From positions 105,712 through 169,711 of the forward strand of contig NZ_JAUYNT010000025.1 in NCBI RefSeq assembly GCF_030698175.1: DNA of 64,000 bases, in the 5' to 3' direction. The position numbers were made by a program, and so were the translations under genes. The notes below the pieces were generated by a model that was not told the origin of the DNA, ran no database searches, and saw only the letters and a program-made list of their open reading frames with translations. Below, in pieces: positions 52,124 to 62,800 of the stretch (position 1 is its first letter; each line of letters opens with the position of its first letter). The stretch comes from Pseudomonas sp. GTDB lineage: Bacteria; Pseudomonadota; Gammaproteobacteria; Pseudomonadales; Pseudomonadaceae.

Positions 52124-52732
52124 TCAGGGCTGTTTGGGGGTCAGGCAGGGGCCAAGCACCTGGCGAATGCCAGCCGTATCCTGCGGCAGTTGAAACTCGG
52201 CGCTGAGCCCTGGCAGCCCGGCTTGCGGGGTCTCCAGGCTCAGTTTAATGAGTTGGCCGCGGCCGGCGTCGGAGGCCCAATAGGCCATTTCCTGCGGCTC
52301 GGGTGTCAGCAGAAACTCAAAAATAGTGCCCACTTGAAAGCTGCCAGCATCCCGATAAGCGCCGCTCACCAGGTATGGCTGACTCGGCCGGCTGCCGCTA
52401 CTCAGACGCAAAGGGCCGTTGGCGGTGGCATCCGGGCCCTCGAAAGGATCGACGGCAAAACCCAGTTTCTCGGCGGAAATCTGCAAGCCCAGGCTGATGC
52501 CGGGGTAGTTCGGGTGGCAGCTGAGCATCAAGGTGGCGTTACTGCGAAAGGCCGCCACCTGGGCGCTGCCAGCCAAGCGGGCGGTCAGCAATGGGTTGCT
52601 CGGATAGGGTTGCTCGACCAGCCACAGCGGGTTTTGGCTTGAGGCGACCGGCACCTCGGCAAAGCCTGCCAGCGGCAACCAGAGCAATCCGAGCAGCGCG
52701 GCGGCCATGGACAGTGGGTGATTAGCGAACAT
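52124..52732 (-). CDS. secreted hypothetical protein upstream of metR
   Basis: 202 residues from the ATG at 52732 (GAGG upstream), shorter than the track ORF. A signal peptide (AAALLGLLWLPLAGFA-EVP) suggests a periplasmic protein. The segments SNATLMLSCHPNYPGISLGLQISAEKLGFAVDPFEGPDATANGPL and FEFLLTPEPQEMAYWASDAGRGQLIKLSLE are distinctive but I know no family. It ends 13 bases before metR, so it is in the same transcript, divergent from metE. Function is unknown. Confidence 0.75.
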   Translation of the reverse strand: MFANHPLSMAAALLGLLWLPLAGFAEVPVASSQNPLWLVEQPYPSNPLLTARLAGSAQVAAFRSNATLMLSCHPNYPGISLGLQISAEKLGFAVDPFEGPDATANGPLRLSSGSRPSQPYLVSGAYRDAGSFQVGTIFEFLLTPEPQEMAYWASDAGRGQLIKLSLETPQAGLPGLSAEFQLPQDTAGIRQVLGPCLTPKQP

Positions 52733-52847
52733 TCCAGTGCGACCTCTGTATGAATTAAACTTGTGCTTATCAAGAATAGGTTGAGTTTGCCTCATGGTGC
52801 TGCCGCTGTCGACAATGCTCGCCATCCACAGTTAAGGAGATGGGCAA

Positions 52848-55148
52848 ATGGCATTGGCACACAATCTGGGTTTCCCGCGCATCGGCGCCGACCGCGAACT
52901 GAAAAAAGCCCTCGAGGCCCATTGGCACGGCGAGTTGGACGAGGCCGGCCTGCGCGCCGTTGGCCGTGAGCTGCGCGCCACCCATTGGCAACTGCAACAA
53001 GAGGCCGGCATCGAGTTGCTGCCGGTCGGCGACTTCGCCTGGTATGACCAGGTGCTGACTCACTCGCTGATGTTTGGGGTGATTCCCCAGCGTTTTCGCC
53101 CCCAGCATGGCGCGCCGAGCCTGGACACCCTGTTCAGCATGGCCCGCGGCACGGCTGCGGACCGCTGCTGTGGCGGCGCCCATGCCCAAGAGATGACCAA
53201 GTGGTTCGATAGCAACTACCACTACCTGGTGCCGGAGTTCAGCGTCGATCAGCAGTTCCAGCTGAGCTGGCCGCAGTTGTTTGAGGAGGTCGATGAGGCG
53301 TTGGCCCTCGGTCACCAGATCAAGCCGGTGATCATCGGTCCGCTGACTTACCTGTGGCTGGGCAAGGTCAAGGGCGCCGGCGCCGAGGCGTTCGACAAGC
53401 TGGAGCTGCTGGAGCGGCTGCTGCCGGTGTATGGCGAAATCCTCCAGCGCCTGGCCGAGCAAGGCGTGCAATGGCTGCAAATTGACGAGCCGATTCTCGC
53501 CCTGGATCTGCCGCAAGCCTGGAAAAGCGCCTTCGAACGGGCCTACAACCTGTTGCAGTGGTCGCCGCTGAAGAAGCTGCTGACCACCTACTTTGCCGGC
53601 CTGGAAGACAACCTCGGGCTGGCGGCCGGCTTGCCGGTGGACGGCCTGCATATCGACCTGGTGCGCGCGCCCGAGCAGTACCCGCAAATACTCGACCGCC
53701 TGCCGGCCTATAAGGTGCTGTCGCTCGGCGTGGTGGACGGGCGCAACATTTGGCGCAGCGATCTCGATCAGCTGTTGCCGCTGCTGCAAGATGCCCAGCA
53801 GCGGCTCGGTGAGCGACTCTGGCTGGCGCCTTCCTGCTCGCTGCTGCATTGCCCGGTGGATTTGGCCCGCGAGCCGCAACTGGACACCGAGCTGCGCAGT
53901 TGGCTGGCCTTTGCCGTGCAAAAATGCGCCGAGGTGGCGTTGCTGGCGACGGCGCTGAAGCAGCCGCAGGATGCCGATGTGCAGACCGCATTGGCCGCCA
54001 GCCGGGCCGCACGGCTCAGTCGCAGGCTTTCGCCGCGTATCCATAAACCCCAGGTGCAGGCACGTTTGGCCGCCATCAGCGCCCGGGACACACAGCGCCA
54101 GTCGCCGTTCGCGCAGCGCATCGTCCAGCAACGGGCGCTGCTCCAGTTGCCGCCGTTGCCGACCACCAGCATCGGCTCCTTCCCGCAGACCGCCGCCATT
54201 CGCCAGGCACGCCAGGCTTTTAAGCAGGGCAAATTATCCGCCGCGGAGTATGCCGAGGCGATGCAGGGGCAAATCCGCCATGCCGTACAGGTGCAGGAGC
54301 GCCTCGGTCTGGACGTGTTGGTGCACGGCGAGGCCGAGCGCAATGACATGGTCGAATACTTTGCCGAGCAACTGGATGGCTATGCCTTCACCCGCTTTGG
54401 CTGGGTGCAGAGCTACGGCTCGCGCTGCGTCAAACCGGCGATCATCTATGGCGACATCAGCCGGCCCAAGGCCATGACGCTGGAGTGGATTACGTTCGCC
54501 CAGAGTTGCACCGACAAAATCATCAAGGGCATGCTCACCGGCCCGGTGACCATGCTGATGTGGTCCTTTGCCCGCGACGATATTTCCCGCGAACAACAGG
54601 CGCAGCAGTTGGCGCTGGCAATCCGCGACGAGGTGCTGGAGCTGGAGGCTGCCGGGATCAAAATCATCCAGATCGACGAGGCGGCGTTTCGCGAAGGCAT
54701 GCCGTTGCGCCACGCCCAGCAGTCGGCCTATCTGGCCTGGGCCAGTGCGGCGTTCCGCCTGTGTGCCAGTGGCGTGGGCGATGCCACGCAGATCCATACC
54801 CATATGTGCTACAGCGAATTCAACGCGGTGCTCGACTCGATCGCGGCCATGGATGCCGACGTGATCACCATCGAAACCTCGCGCTCGGACATGCAATTGC
54901 TCAAGGCTTTTGAGGCCTTTGACTACCCCAACGATATCGGCCCTGGAGTCTATGACATCCACTCGCCACGGGTGCCGGACAGCGCCGAGATGCTCAAACT
55001 GCTGCGTAAAGCCGTGCAGCTGATTCCGGCCGAGCGTTTGTGGGTCAACCCGGACTGCGGCCTGAAAACCCGTGGCTGGCCGGAAACCGAGGCGGCGTTG
55101 TTGAATATGGTCGCGGCGGCCAAGCAATTGCGCGCTGAGTTGGCTTAA
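52848..55148 (+). CDS. metE: cobalamin-independent methionine synthase MetE
   Basis: 766 residues with both barrels: the N-terminal [25 protein letters not shown] and the catalytic C-terminal domain starting [17 protein letters not shown]. Zinc ligands are in [10 protein letters not shown] (His and Cys) and [14 protein letters not shown] (Cys). It transfers a methyl group from polyglutamyl 5-methyl-tetrahydrofolate to homocysteine. AAGGAG precedes the ATG. The promoter region is shared with the divergent metR transcript, and no cobalamin riboswitch fits in the 115-base gap. Confidence 0.97.
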   Translation: MALAHNLGFPRIGADRELKKALEAHWHGELDEAGLRAVGRELRATHWQLQQEAGIELLPVGDFAWYDQVLTHSLMFGVIPQRFRPQHGAPSLDTLFSMARGTAADRCCGGAHAQEMTKWFDSNYHYLVPEFSVDQQFQLSWPQLFEEVDEALALGHQIKPVIIGPLTYLWLGKVKGAGAEAFDKLELLERLLPVYGEILQRLAEQGVQWLQIDEPILALDLPQAWKSAFERAYNLLQWSPLKKLLTTYFAGLEDNLGLAAGLPVDGLHIDLVRAPEQYPQILDRLPAYKVLSLGVVDGRNIWRSDLDQLLPLLQDAQQRLGERLWLAPSCSLLHCPVDLAREPQLDTELRSWLAFAVQKCAEVALLATALKQPQDADVQTALAASRAARLSRRLSPRIHKPQVQARLAAISARDTQRQSPFAQRIVQQRALLQLPPLPTTSIGSFPQTAAIRQARQAFKQGKLSAAEYAEAMQGQIRHAVQVQERLGLDVLVHGEAERNDMVEYFAEQLDGYAFTRFGWVQSYGSRCVKPAIIYGDISRPKAMTLEWITFAQSCTDKIIKGMLTGPVTMLMWSFARDDISREQQAQQLALAIRDEVLELEAAGIKIIQIDEAAFREGMPLRHAQQSAYLAWASAAFRLCASGVGDATQIHTHMCYSEFNAVLDSIAAMDADVITIETSRSDMQLLKAFEAFDYPNDIGPGVYDIHSPRVPDSAEMLKLLRKAVQLIPAERLWVNPDCGLKTRGWPETEAALLNMVAAAKQLRAELA

Positions 55149-55328
55149 GGGCTTGGCAGGGTGGCGGGAACGTTTTCGTCTCGCCTGGCAGGCCTGATAT
55201 AGAGCAGCCGGCGGCGAGTCACTACCGTTCGGCGGGGTTCATCAAATTGTCACCGAACTGTGGCAGCTAGCACGGAAAAACATCCGCAAACTGCGCGCTT
55301 GATGAGTCGTGGTGTGTAGGTGTGCAGG

Positions 55329-56354
55329 ATGCGTATTTGGTTATTGTTGCTGGTTCTGGGTGCCGGCCTGCCGTGCTTGGCGGCGACTCATTGCGATGTG
55401 CGGGCGCCGACCGAAATCGTCGAGTTGGGCACTGTACGCCTGGCTTACCAAAGCATTGGTCGCAGCACGGACCCGGCGGTGCTGCTGGTGATGGGAGTGG
55501 GCGGGCAGTTAATCGACTGGCCCAATTCGGTGCTGACCAGTCTCTGCCAACAGGGTTTGCGGGTGATACGTTTCGATAACCGCGATGTGGGGCTGTCGGC
55601 CTGGATCGGGCCGGTGCCGAGCAGCAACCTGACCCTCGGCGCGTTGCGCTACAGGCTCGGCTTGCCAGTGAGCGCGCCCTACCATTTGCGCGACATGGCG
55701 GTGGATGCTTTGCAGTTGATGGATGCCTTGCAGATTGAGCGTTTTCACCTGTTGGGCGCCAGCATGGGCGGCATGATCGCCCAGCATATGGCGGACTTGG
55801 CGCCACAGCGCATCCAAAGCCTGACCCTGTTGATGAGCAGTTCTGGCTCCCTCGGCTTGCCGGCGCCGCGCCAGGCGGTGCTGGAGTTGCTGGCGCGCCG
55901 TGAGGCGCCCAATCGGGCGGTGGCGTTGGAGCAACAAGCGGATTTGCTCGCCGCCTTAGGCAGCCCACAGGTAGCGGATGATCGCGGCCAATTGCTGCAG
56001 TCGGCGGCGCGCAGTTACGACCGGGCGTTCAATCCGCCGGGGGTTGAACGTCAGTTGCTGGCTATTCTGGCCGAGCCGAGTCGGGTTGATCTGCTCAAAC
56101 GTCTGCAGGTGCCGACCCTGGTGATCCACGGCACCGCCGACCCGCTGCTGCCAGTGATGCACGGCGTGCACCTGGCCGCGCAAATCCATGGCAGCCAACT
56201 GGTGCTGGTGCGCGGGCTGGCCCATCGTTTTCAAGAGCGCTTCAAGGCGCCGTTGCTGGCGGCGGTGCTGCCGCATCTGGCGGCCCATCAGCTAGCCCCG
56301 GAGGGACCACAGTTGGCGCTGGTGCCGGTAAAAACGGCAGAGTACCTGCGCTAA
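55329..56354 (+). CDS. secreted alpha/beta hydrolase
   Basis: 341 residues from the ATG at 55329, with TAGG upstream; the GTG at 55320 is less likely. A signal peptide (LLLVLGAGLPCLA-ATH) is followed by the hydrolase fold: VLLVMGVGGQLIDWP (oxyanion region), FDNRDVGLS, the nucleophile elbow HLLGASMGGMIAQ and the acid/base in VIHGTADPLLPV and GLAHRF. It resembles esterase/aclacinomycin-methylesterase-type enzymes. The substrate is unknown. The gap 55149-55328 before it holds only a weak hairpin after metE. Confidence 0.88.
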   Translation: MRIWLLLLVLGAGLPCLAATHCDVRAPTEIVELGTVRLAYQSIGRSTDPAVLLVMGVGGQLIDWPNSVLTSLCQQGLRVIRFDNRDVGLSAWIGPVPSSNLTLGALRYRLGLPVSAPYHLRDMAVDALQLMDALQIERFHLLGASMGGMIAQHMADLAPQRIQSLTLLMSSSGSLGLPAPRQAVLELLARREAPNRAVALEQQADLLAALGSPQVADDRGQLLQSAARSYDRAFNPPGVERQLLAILAEPSRVDLLKRLQVPTLVIHGTADPLLPVMHGVHLAAQIHGSQLVLVRGLAHRFQERFKAPLLAAVLPHLAAHQLAPEGPQLALVPVKTAEYLR

Positions 56355-56370
56355 TAAAACGGCCGCTCAA

Positions 56371-58104
56371 TCAACCGTTGGCCACGACATTCGGAGCCAC
56401 ACGGGGTAGCACTAGGGTAAAGGTGCAGCCCTGGCCAGGCACGCTGGCAACTTCAATACTGCCGCCGAGCGGGCCAGTCACCAGGTTGTAGCTGATATGC
56501 ATTCCCAGTCCACTGCCGCCGGTGCCCATGCGGGTGGTAAAAAAAGGGGCGAAAATTTGCCGTTGCACTTCGTTGGACATACCGCAGCCATCGTCGCTGT
56601 AGATCATGCGAATGCTGTCACCCTCGACGTTTGCCGTCAGTCGCATGAGGCCGTGATCGCGTCCGGCGAAGCCGTGTAACACCGAGTTGTTGACCAGATT
56701 GGAAACGACTTGCTCGATCGGTCCGGGATAGCTGTCCATGTTCAGTCCATCCGGGATTTCGAGTTCAAGGCGGTAGGGAGTTCTGCGTAAACTGCTGTTG
56801 AGCAGCGCCGCCACACCGCGGATAACCTCATTGAGGTAGAACGAACGCCGTGCTGAGCTGGTTTGATCAACCGCCAGCTGCTTGAATGTCAGCACAAACT
56901 CCGCCGCGCGTTGCAAGCCGCGGAGCAACAGTTCCAACGCGTCGTTGGTGACCTGCAAATAGCTGTCGAGCTCCGAGCGACGCAGTTGCTGCGCCGCGAT
57001 TAAGCGTTCGAACTCGACCGTTTTGTCGCGCATGGTGCTGGCGACCATCAGGCAATTGCCGAGCGGGGTATTGAGCTCGTGGGCCACCCCGGCAACCACC
57101 GAGCCTAACGCTGCGAGCGTTTCCGACTGCACCAGGTGGTCCTGGGTCCGGCTTAGTGTGCGGATTGCCTCCTGTAGCTGGGCAGTCGATGCCTGCAGCG
57201 CCTGGGTACGTTCCTGCACCCGCTGTTCAAGTTGCAGGTTGAGATTGATCAGCTTGTTTTCCGCTTCCAGCTGCGCGCTGATATTGCGGGCGATGCCGAG
57301 AAAACCGCTGACGCGGCCATCCTCGTCGTGCACCGCACTGATGGCCAGCGACACGTGCAGAGTGCCGCCATCCTTACGCACATAGACCCAATTGTGCGGG
57401 CCGCATAAGCCATTGCGGGCCTGTACCGCGAAGGTCTCAAAAGCGCTTATCGGCCGCTTCCACAACTCCGTCAGGAGCCGGGCATGCAGGCGAACTTCGG
57501 CGTCACGATGGAATATCAGCGGTAGCTGGCCGCACACCTCGTTTTCAGTGTAACCAAGCATCAGCTCGGCACCATGGTTGAACAGGGTAATGCGCCCCTG
57601 CGGATCCATCGAGATAATCGCCACTTCCACCGCGGCGTCAAACAGCGCTTGCAAATGAGCTGTACGTTCGCGGACTTTGACCTCCAATGAATGGCGCTCG
57701 AACTCCAGCTCCCGGTTGCGCTCATGCAAGTGTTGGTAAAGGCGGACCCGGCTGAGCATCAGGTTGTCGTCAATCGGTTTGGCCAGATAATCGACGGCAC
57801 CAATCTCAAAGCCATGGGCAATAAACTCGCTGGCCTTGAATACGGCGGTGACAAAAATAATCGGAATATGCCGAGTGCGCGCGGTCATCTGCAGATGTTC
57901 GGCCGTTTCGAAGCCATCCATGCCGGGCATTTGCACGTCGAGGAGAATTAGATGGATATCCCGCTCCACCGTACAGCGCAACGTCGCCTCACCGGAATCA
58001 GCTTCCACTATCTCGCAGTCGGGCAGTCGCGACAGTAAGGCGCGCAAGGTAAAGCGGTTGTTGGCGATGTCGTCGACAATCAAGACGCTGAATTTTTCAG
58101 TCAT
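56371..58104 (-). CDS. response regulator-PAS-histidine kinase
   Basis: 577 residues from the ATG at 58104 (MTEKFSVLIVDDIANNRF). Receiver at about 1-125 (phospho-acceptor in LILLDVQMPGMDG, KP in LAKPID), a coiled coil, PAS at about 160-290 (VEVAIISMDPQGRITLFNHGAELMLGYTENEV), and the kinase core with H-box VAGVAHELNTPLGNC, N-box EQVVSNLVNNSVLHGF and GTGGSGLGMHI. No membrane segment. It overlaps the CheB-CheR gene by eight bases. It is last in the operon and may pass the phosphoryl group between its own receiver and kinase. Confidence 0.92.
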   Translation of the reverse strand: MTEKFSVLIVDDIANNRFTLRALLSRLPDCEIVEADSGEATLRCTVERDIHLILLDVQMPGMDGFETAEHLQMTARTRHIPIIFVTAVFKASEFIAHGFEIGAVDYLAKPIDDNLMLSRVRLYQHLHERNRELEFERHSLEVKVRERTAHLQALFDAAVEVAIISMDPQGRITLFNHGAELMLGYTENEVCGQLPLIFHRDAEVRLHARLLTELWKRPISAFETFAVQARNGLCGPHNWVYVRKDGGTLHVSLAISAVHDEDGRVSGFLGIARNISAQLEAENKLINLNLQLEQRVQERTQALQASTAQLQEAIRTLSRTQDHLVQSETLAALGSVVAGVAHELNTPLGNCLMVASTMRDKTVEFERLIAAQQLRRSELDSYLQVTNDALELLLRGLQRAAEFVLTFKQLAVDQTSSARRSFYLNEVIRGVAALLNSSLRRTPYRLELEIPDGLNMDSYPGPIEQVVSNLVNNSVLHGFAGRDHGLMRLTANVEGDSIRMIYSDDGCGMSNEVQRQIFAPFFTTRMGTGGSGLGMHISYNLVTGPLGGSIEVASVPGQGCTFTLVLPRVAPNVVANG

Positions 58105-59812
58105 GACTTCGCTTCCCCGGGCGCCGATAAATAAAACTGCCGGGTTGGTAGGGCACAAAGCCCTGTTCCTCGGCGACCAGGTTCAACCCGTCTTGCGGCC
58201 CGAGCACCAGAAATCCGTCCGCATGCAGGGAGCGTAGAAAACGTTGCAGCACCTGCCGTTGCAACTCGATATTGAAATAGATCATTACGTTGCGGCAAAT
58301 AATCAGCTGAAACTCGTTGAAGATGCCCTCCTCGGCGAGCGAGTGGCGATGAAACATAACGCGCTGGTGCAAGCGCTCTTCGACCTTGAGAAAGCGCCCG
58401 GTCGAGGCCACATGGCTATCGAAGCCTCGGGAACCGCCACTGGCGAGGTAGTTGCTGCGATTGCTGGCCAGCGGCCCGGCCGGGAATAGCCCGCTCTTGG
58501 CCAGCTCCAGCAGGTAATGATTGATATCGGTGGCAAACAGGTGGCTGCGCTCCAGCAGGCCCAGCTCGTCCAATAGCACCGCCAGCGAATAGGCTTCCTC
58601 GCCCGTCGAGCAACCGGCGGACCACAGCTTGACGATGGGAAAACTGGCCAGATAGGGCAGGATTTTTTCGCGGATCTCGCGAAACTGCTCGGGGTGGCGG
58701 AAAAAACTGGTAACCCCGACCGACAGTTCGGCGCAAAGGCGCTCAAACAGGGCCGCATCCGAGAGCACGGCACTCTGGAACTCGGGAAAGCTGCCCAGAT
58801 CGAAATGCACCATCAGGTTCCTGATGCGCCGCTCCAGGCTGTCACGTTGGTAGCCGCGAAAATCGTAGCCATACTGCTTGAGCAAGGCCTCCAGGAATAA
58901 CTCCAGCAGCGTCCCGCTCGGGCTGGCGGTCGCGCCGGCAACGGTGGCCGCCGCGACGCTGGTAATGGCGGCAGAACGCAGCACGTAATCGTAGAAGCCG
59001 GCCTCCCGCGCCGCGTCCGGCATGACCCGTGCTGGTTCGCACTCATCGCCATCTTCAACAATCACGCTGGAACCCACGGCCCGCAGTGCGCCGCAACCGG
59101 CAACGCCATCTTGGCCATAGCCGCACAGCAGCACCGCCAGCACCGCATCGCCATACTCGCTGGCCAGCGACTCGAACAGCGCATCAATAGAGGGTCGGGC
59201 GAACTGGATTTTGCGGTCGGCCGTTAGATAGACCAGGCCGTGCGCCACCTTCATGTGATAGCCCGGCGGTGCGACATAAAGGGTGCCGGGCTGCACTGGG
59301 ATTAAATGCTGCGGCATCACTACGGCATATTCAGTGCGGGTCTTGAGCAATTGGTCGAGCAGATTGGGTTGGTCCTCCTGAACGTGCTGGGCGACAAAGA
59401 TGGCCATCTCAGACAGCGGCAGTTGCGCGACAATGTGCAGTATTTTGTCCAGGCTTTGCGCTGAACCGGCCAGTGCCAAGGCGCGGCAGCGCCCCCGCGG
59501 GGAGCGCTTAACCTGGTTCGATACCTGCCGCACCGGCAGGTCAAGACGCATCAAGCTGTGGGCGAGTAGGGCGTGGTAGGCCACGATTTTTAGGCCGCCC
59601 GCGCGGTCCAGTCGCTGCGCTATAGTTTCGATGATTTCTGCCGGCAGGGTATCGGCGTCGTAGAAGGTCAGCTCAAGGGCGCTGCCAGCGCTGGCAGTCG
59701 GGAGCTGTTCTTGCAGTGCGGACTTGAGCGTTTCGCGCTCCTCAGTCGTGTCCAGATGACCGAGAATAACTGCCCGGCACAGGTTACCCATGGGCTGAAA
59801 AGTAATGCTCAT
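58097..59812 (-). CDS. CheB-CheR fusion protein (methylesterase plus methyltransferase)
   Basis: 571 residues from the ATG at 59812, which overlaps the kinase stop (ATGA). The CheB part (about 105-290) keeps its triad: Ser in ALAGSAQSLD, His in FVAQHVQED and Asp in LLCGYGQDGVAG. The CheR part (about 310-570) has TSFFRHPEQF, the SAM pocket LWSAGCSTGEEAYSLA and LIICRNVMIYF. The N-terminal 100 residues are not a recognised receiver. It has no chemotaxis neighbours, so it probably modifies or scaffolds the adjacent kinases rather than serving flagellar chemotaxis. Confidence 0.92.
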   Translation of the reverse strand: MSITFQPMGNLCRAVILGHLDTTEERETLKSALQEQLPTASAGSALELTFYDADTLPAEIIETIAQRLDRAGGLKIVAYHALLAHSLMRLDLPVRQVSNQVKRSPRGRCRALALAGSAQSLDKILHIVAQLPLSEMAIFVAQHVQEDQPNLLDQLLKTRTEYAVVMPQHLIPVQPGTLYVAPPGYHMKVAHGLVYLTADRKIQFARPSIDALFESLASEYGDAVLAVLLCGYGQDGVAGCGALRAVGSSVIVEDGDECEPARVMPDAAREAGFYDYVLRSAAITSVAAATVAGATASPSGTLLELFLEALLKQYGYDFRGYQRDSLERRIRNLMVHFDLGSFPEFQSAVLSDAALFERLCAELSVGVTSFFRHPEQFREIREKILPYLASFPIVKLWSAGCSTGEEAYSLAVLLDELGLLERSHLFATDINHYLLELAKSGLFPAGPLASNRSNYLASGGSRGFDSHVASTGRFLKVEERLHQRVMFHRHSLAEEGIFNEFQLIICRNVMIYFNIELQRQVLQRFLRSLHADGFLVLGPQDGLNLVAEEQGFVPYQPGSFIYRRPGKRSHD

Positions 59813-62800
59813 AGGTGCCTGCCCGCAGACCATTTGACCGCTTTGGCGAGCAGCTCGGCGTAGTCCACCGGTTTGGACAGGTAATCGTCGGCACCGGCGG
59901 CCAGCACCTTGTCGCGATCACCGGGCAAAGCCTTGGCGGTGATGGCCAAGACCGGAATAGCCGCCAAAGCCGGATTCTGGCGGATCGCCGTGATCGTCTG
60001 GTAACCGTCCATCTGCGGCATCATGATGTCCATGATCACCAGGTCAACGCGCTGCTGTTCGAGAAACTCCAGGGCCCGCCGACCGTTGATGGCATTGCTG
60101 GTTTTTGCCCCGTGTCGTTCGAGCGCCGCCGACATGACAAACAGATTGCGCGGGTCGTCGTCGGTCACCAGGATGTGTTTGCCGGCCAGCTGCTTGCTGT
60201 GGCTTGCGGGGCTAAGCGGCAGCTGCGCAGCCGCGCGCTCGCGCGGTACTTCATGCAGAAAACGTTCGACATTCTCCAGCAGGCGCTGCTCGGCCTGCGG
60301 GGTCTTGATGATCATGCTGTCCGAATAGCGGTGCAAGCTGGCGTTGTCCTCATCACTGAGGGCCGTGCTGCCATAAAACACCAAGGCTATTTCTGGGTTG
60401 CCGGCCCTGAGCGCCGCAGCAATGTCCAGACCTTGTTGCACTGCGGCCGCGCCCAAGTCGATGATTGCCAAGCGGCAGCCGTATTGCTGTAGCACCTCAA
60501 CCCACACGGCATTGGGCGCCACGCCGACCACTGAGTCACTCGCTGGGCCGACGATGCGGGCCACGTCAGCGGCGCTGATGTTGCCATTCTCGACCACCAG
60601 AATAGGGCTGCCGCTGGCCTGTACGACCGCGCCGAGCAGGGCGACCTCGACATCGGCGAGGCGCTTCTCGTCGACCGGTTTTTGCAGGAAACCGCTGGCG
60701 CCTTGGCGCATAAAGGCTTCATCACGATCACGCGCCGAGACTATATAGACGGGGGTGGCCGCTAATTCGCGGTTGCTCTTGAGCTCGTGCAGTACGTCGG
60801 CACCATCCATGTCGGGCAGGCCGAGGTCGAGCAAAATACCCTGCGGGCGATGACTGTGTGCCAAGGCCAAACCCTCGAAACCGGTGCGTGCGAGCAAGGT
60901 CTTGTAACCCAGGCGGCGGTTAATCAGCATCAGGGTTTGGCCCAGCACCGGGTCATCATCGATCATTAAAATAATCTGATCGTTGGCCGCCAGATTGTTG
61001 CGATCATCGTCCGTGGCTTCTGCCGGGACTGGCACGCTACCAAGGGCGGGGGCTAGCCGGGTGGCCGCCGGCGGCAGCTGGGGTATCTGGGCGGTTCTGG
61101 TTGCGGGTGCGGTATCGGGCAGCAGCAGGGAGAACTCGCTACCCTGGCCCGGCACGCTCTGCAGCTCAATGGTGCCCCCCAGCAGTTCGGCAAAACGCAG
61201 ACTGATGGTAAGCCCCAAACCAGTGCCGCCATATTCCCGTGAGGTTGAACCATCGGCCTGCTGGAATGCTTCGAAAATCAGGGCCTTTTGTTCTTGCGCA
61301 ATACCGATGCCGGTATCGCGCACGCTGAGACAGATCGGTAGAGGGCTGTTCGCACGGCGACTGAGGGTGAAGGTAACCCCCCCCTGCTTGGTAAATTTGA
61401 AGGCGTTGGACAGTAAGTTGCGAAGAATCTGCGACAGTTTTCCGCGGTCGGAGATGAATTCGCCCTGCAATCTGTCCTCAACCACCAGGGTCAGCCCCTT
61501 GTCGCGCGCTAGGTGCTCGAATACTTCTTGAAATTCGGCGCGCAAGGATTCGCTGGAGACCTTCACCCGCTCCAGGTCCATGCGACCGGCTTCTACTTTT
61601 GACAGGTCCAGCACGTCATTGATCAGGCGCAGCAGATCTTCGCCCGAGCGGTGAATGATCTCGGCCCATTTGACCGTCTCGTCCTCGCTCGCGCCCCGTT
61701 CATTGCTGGTCATCATTTTTGACAGCAGAATGATGGAGTTCAGCGGGGTACGCAGTTCGTGCGACATGTTGGCCAAAAACTCCGACTTATACTGGCTCGC
61801 CTGCTCCAGCTGTCGCGCTTTGGCGTCCATCAGATGACGGGATTCGCGCAAATCCTGGTTTTGCTGTTGCAGTTGTTGTTGTTGCTCCTCCATCTGTGCA
61901 TTGGTCTGCTGCAGCTCTTCGCTTTGTTGCTGCAACTGCTGCTGCTGTTCCTCCATCTGCGCATTGGTCTGCTGCAGTTCTTCGCTTTGTTGCTGTAACT
62001 GCTGTTGTTGCTCCTCCATGTGCAGGTTGACTTGCTGCAGGTGCTCGCTGTGCAAGCGCGCTTCTTTTTCTGCGGTTTCCGCAATGGTCAGCAGCTCACG
62101 GATATTTTCCCGCTGTTGCGCCACGTAGAGAAAAGAGGCGATCACCTCGGTCTCGCCGCTGAGAAACTCCTGCTTGAGTTCGTCGAAGCGCTCGAAGCTG
62201 GCGAGTTCCACCACCCCCAGCAAGCAGTCTTCGCGCAGCAGTGGGTAGGTATAGGTGTAGAGCGGCAGGGCGCTGCTGGTGCCGGTGACTATGGGCGCGG
62301 CGTCGGCGGCGATGGTGGTCAAGATGATCGGTTTTTTCTCCAGCGCCACCTGGCCTACAGCCCCCTGGCCGAGCTGGAAACGACTGCCCAGATTGGCCCG
62401 CTCGGTGTACATGTAACTGCCCAGCAGATCCAGGCTCGCTTCGGCCGCATGAAACAGGTAGAGCACCCCGCGCCCCGCGCCGAGATGGCGGCCGAGAACG
62501 CCGATAGCCGTATTGGCCAGCTGTTGCAGGGAGAAGTCGCCGGTCAGGGCGGTAGACAGCCGGCTATTGCCGTCTTTGAGCCAATTGCGCCGTTCGTCGT
62601 CGGTTTTGGCCGTGCGCAGCAGAGTATTCATGGTGCGGATCGCGTGACCGAGTCTGTCGTGCTGGGATAACAGCGAAATTTCCTGGGAAAAATCGCCGCG
62701 ACCGATGGCGTCGGCTTGCGTCGCCAAGCGCTCCATGTTTTCCATCAGCAGCTTGATGTTAGCCAGCAGACTGCCTTGGTCCCAAGGCTGAAGCTCGATC

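Noticed and set aside
52733-52847. MetR operator in the metE-metR divergent gap
   Set aside because: One is expected, but I could not find a convincing TGAA-N5-TTCA site; TGAATTAAACTTG is only a partial match.
52770-54131. 453-aa minus-strand ORF opposite metE
   Set aside because: Antisense shadow of metE, glutamine/leucine-rich with no family match.
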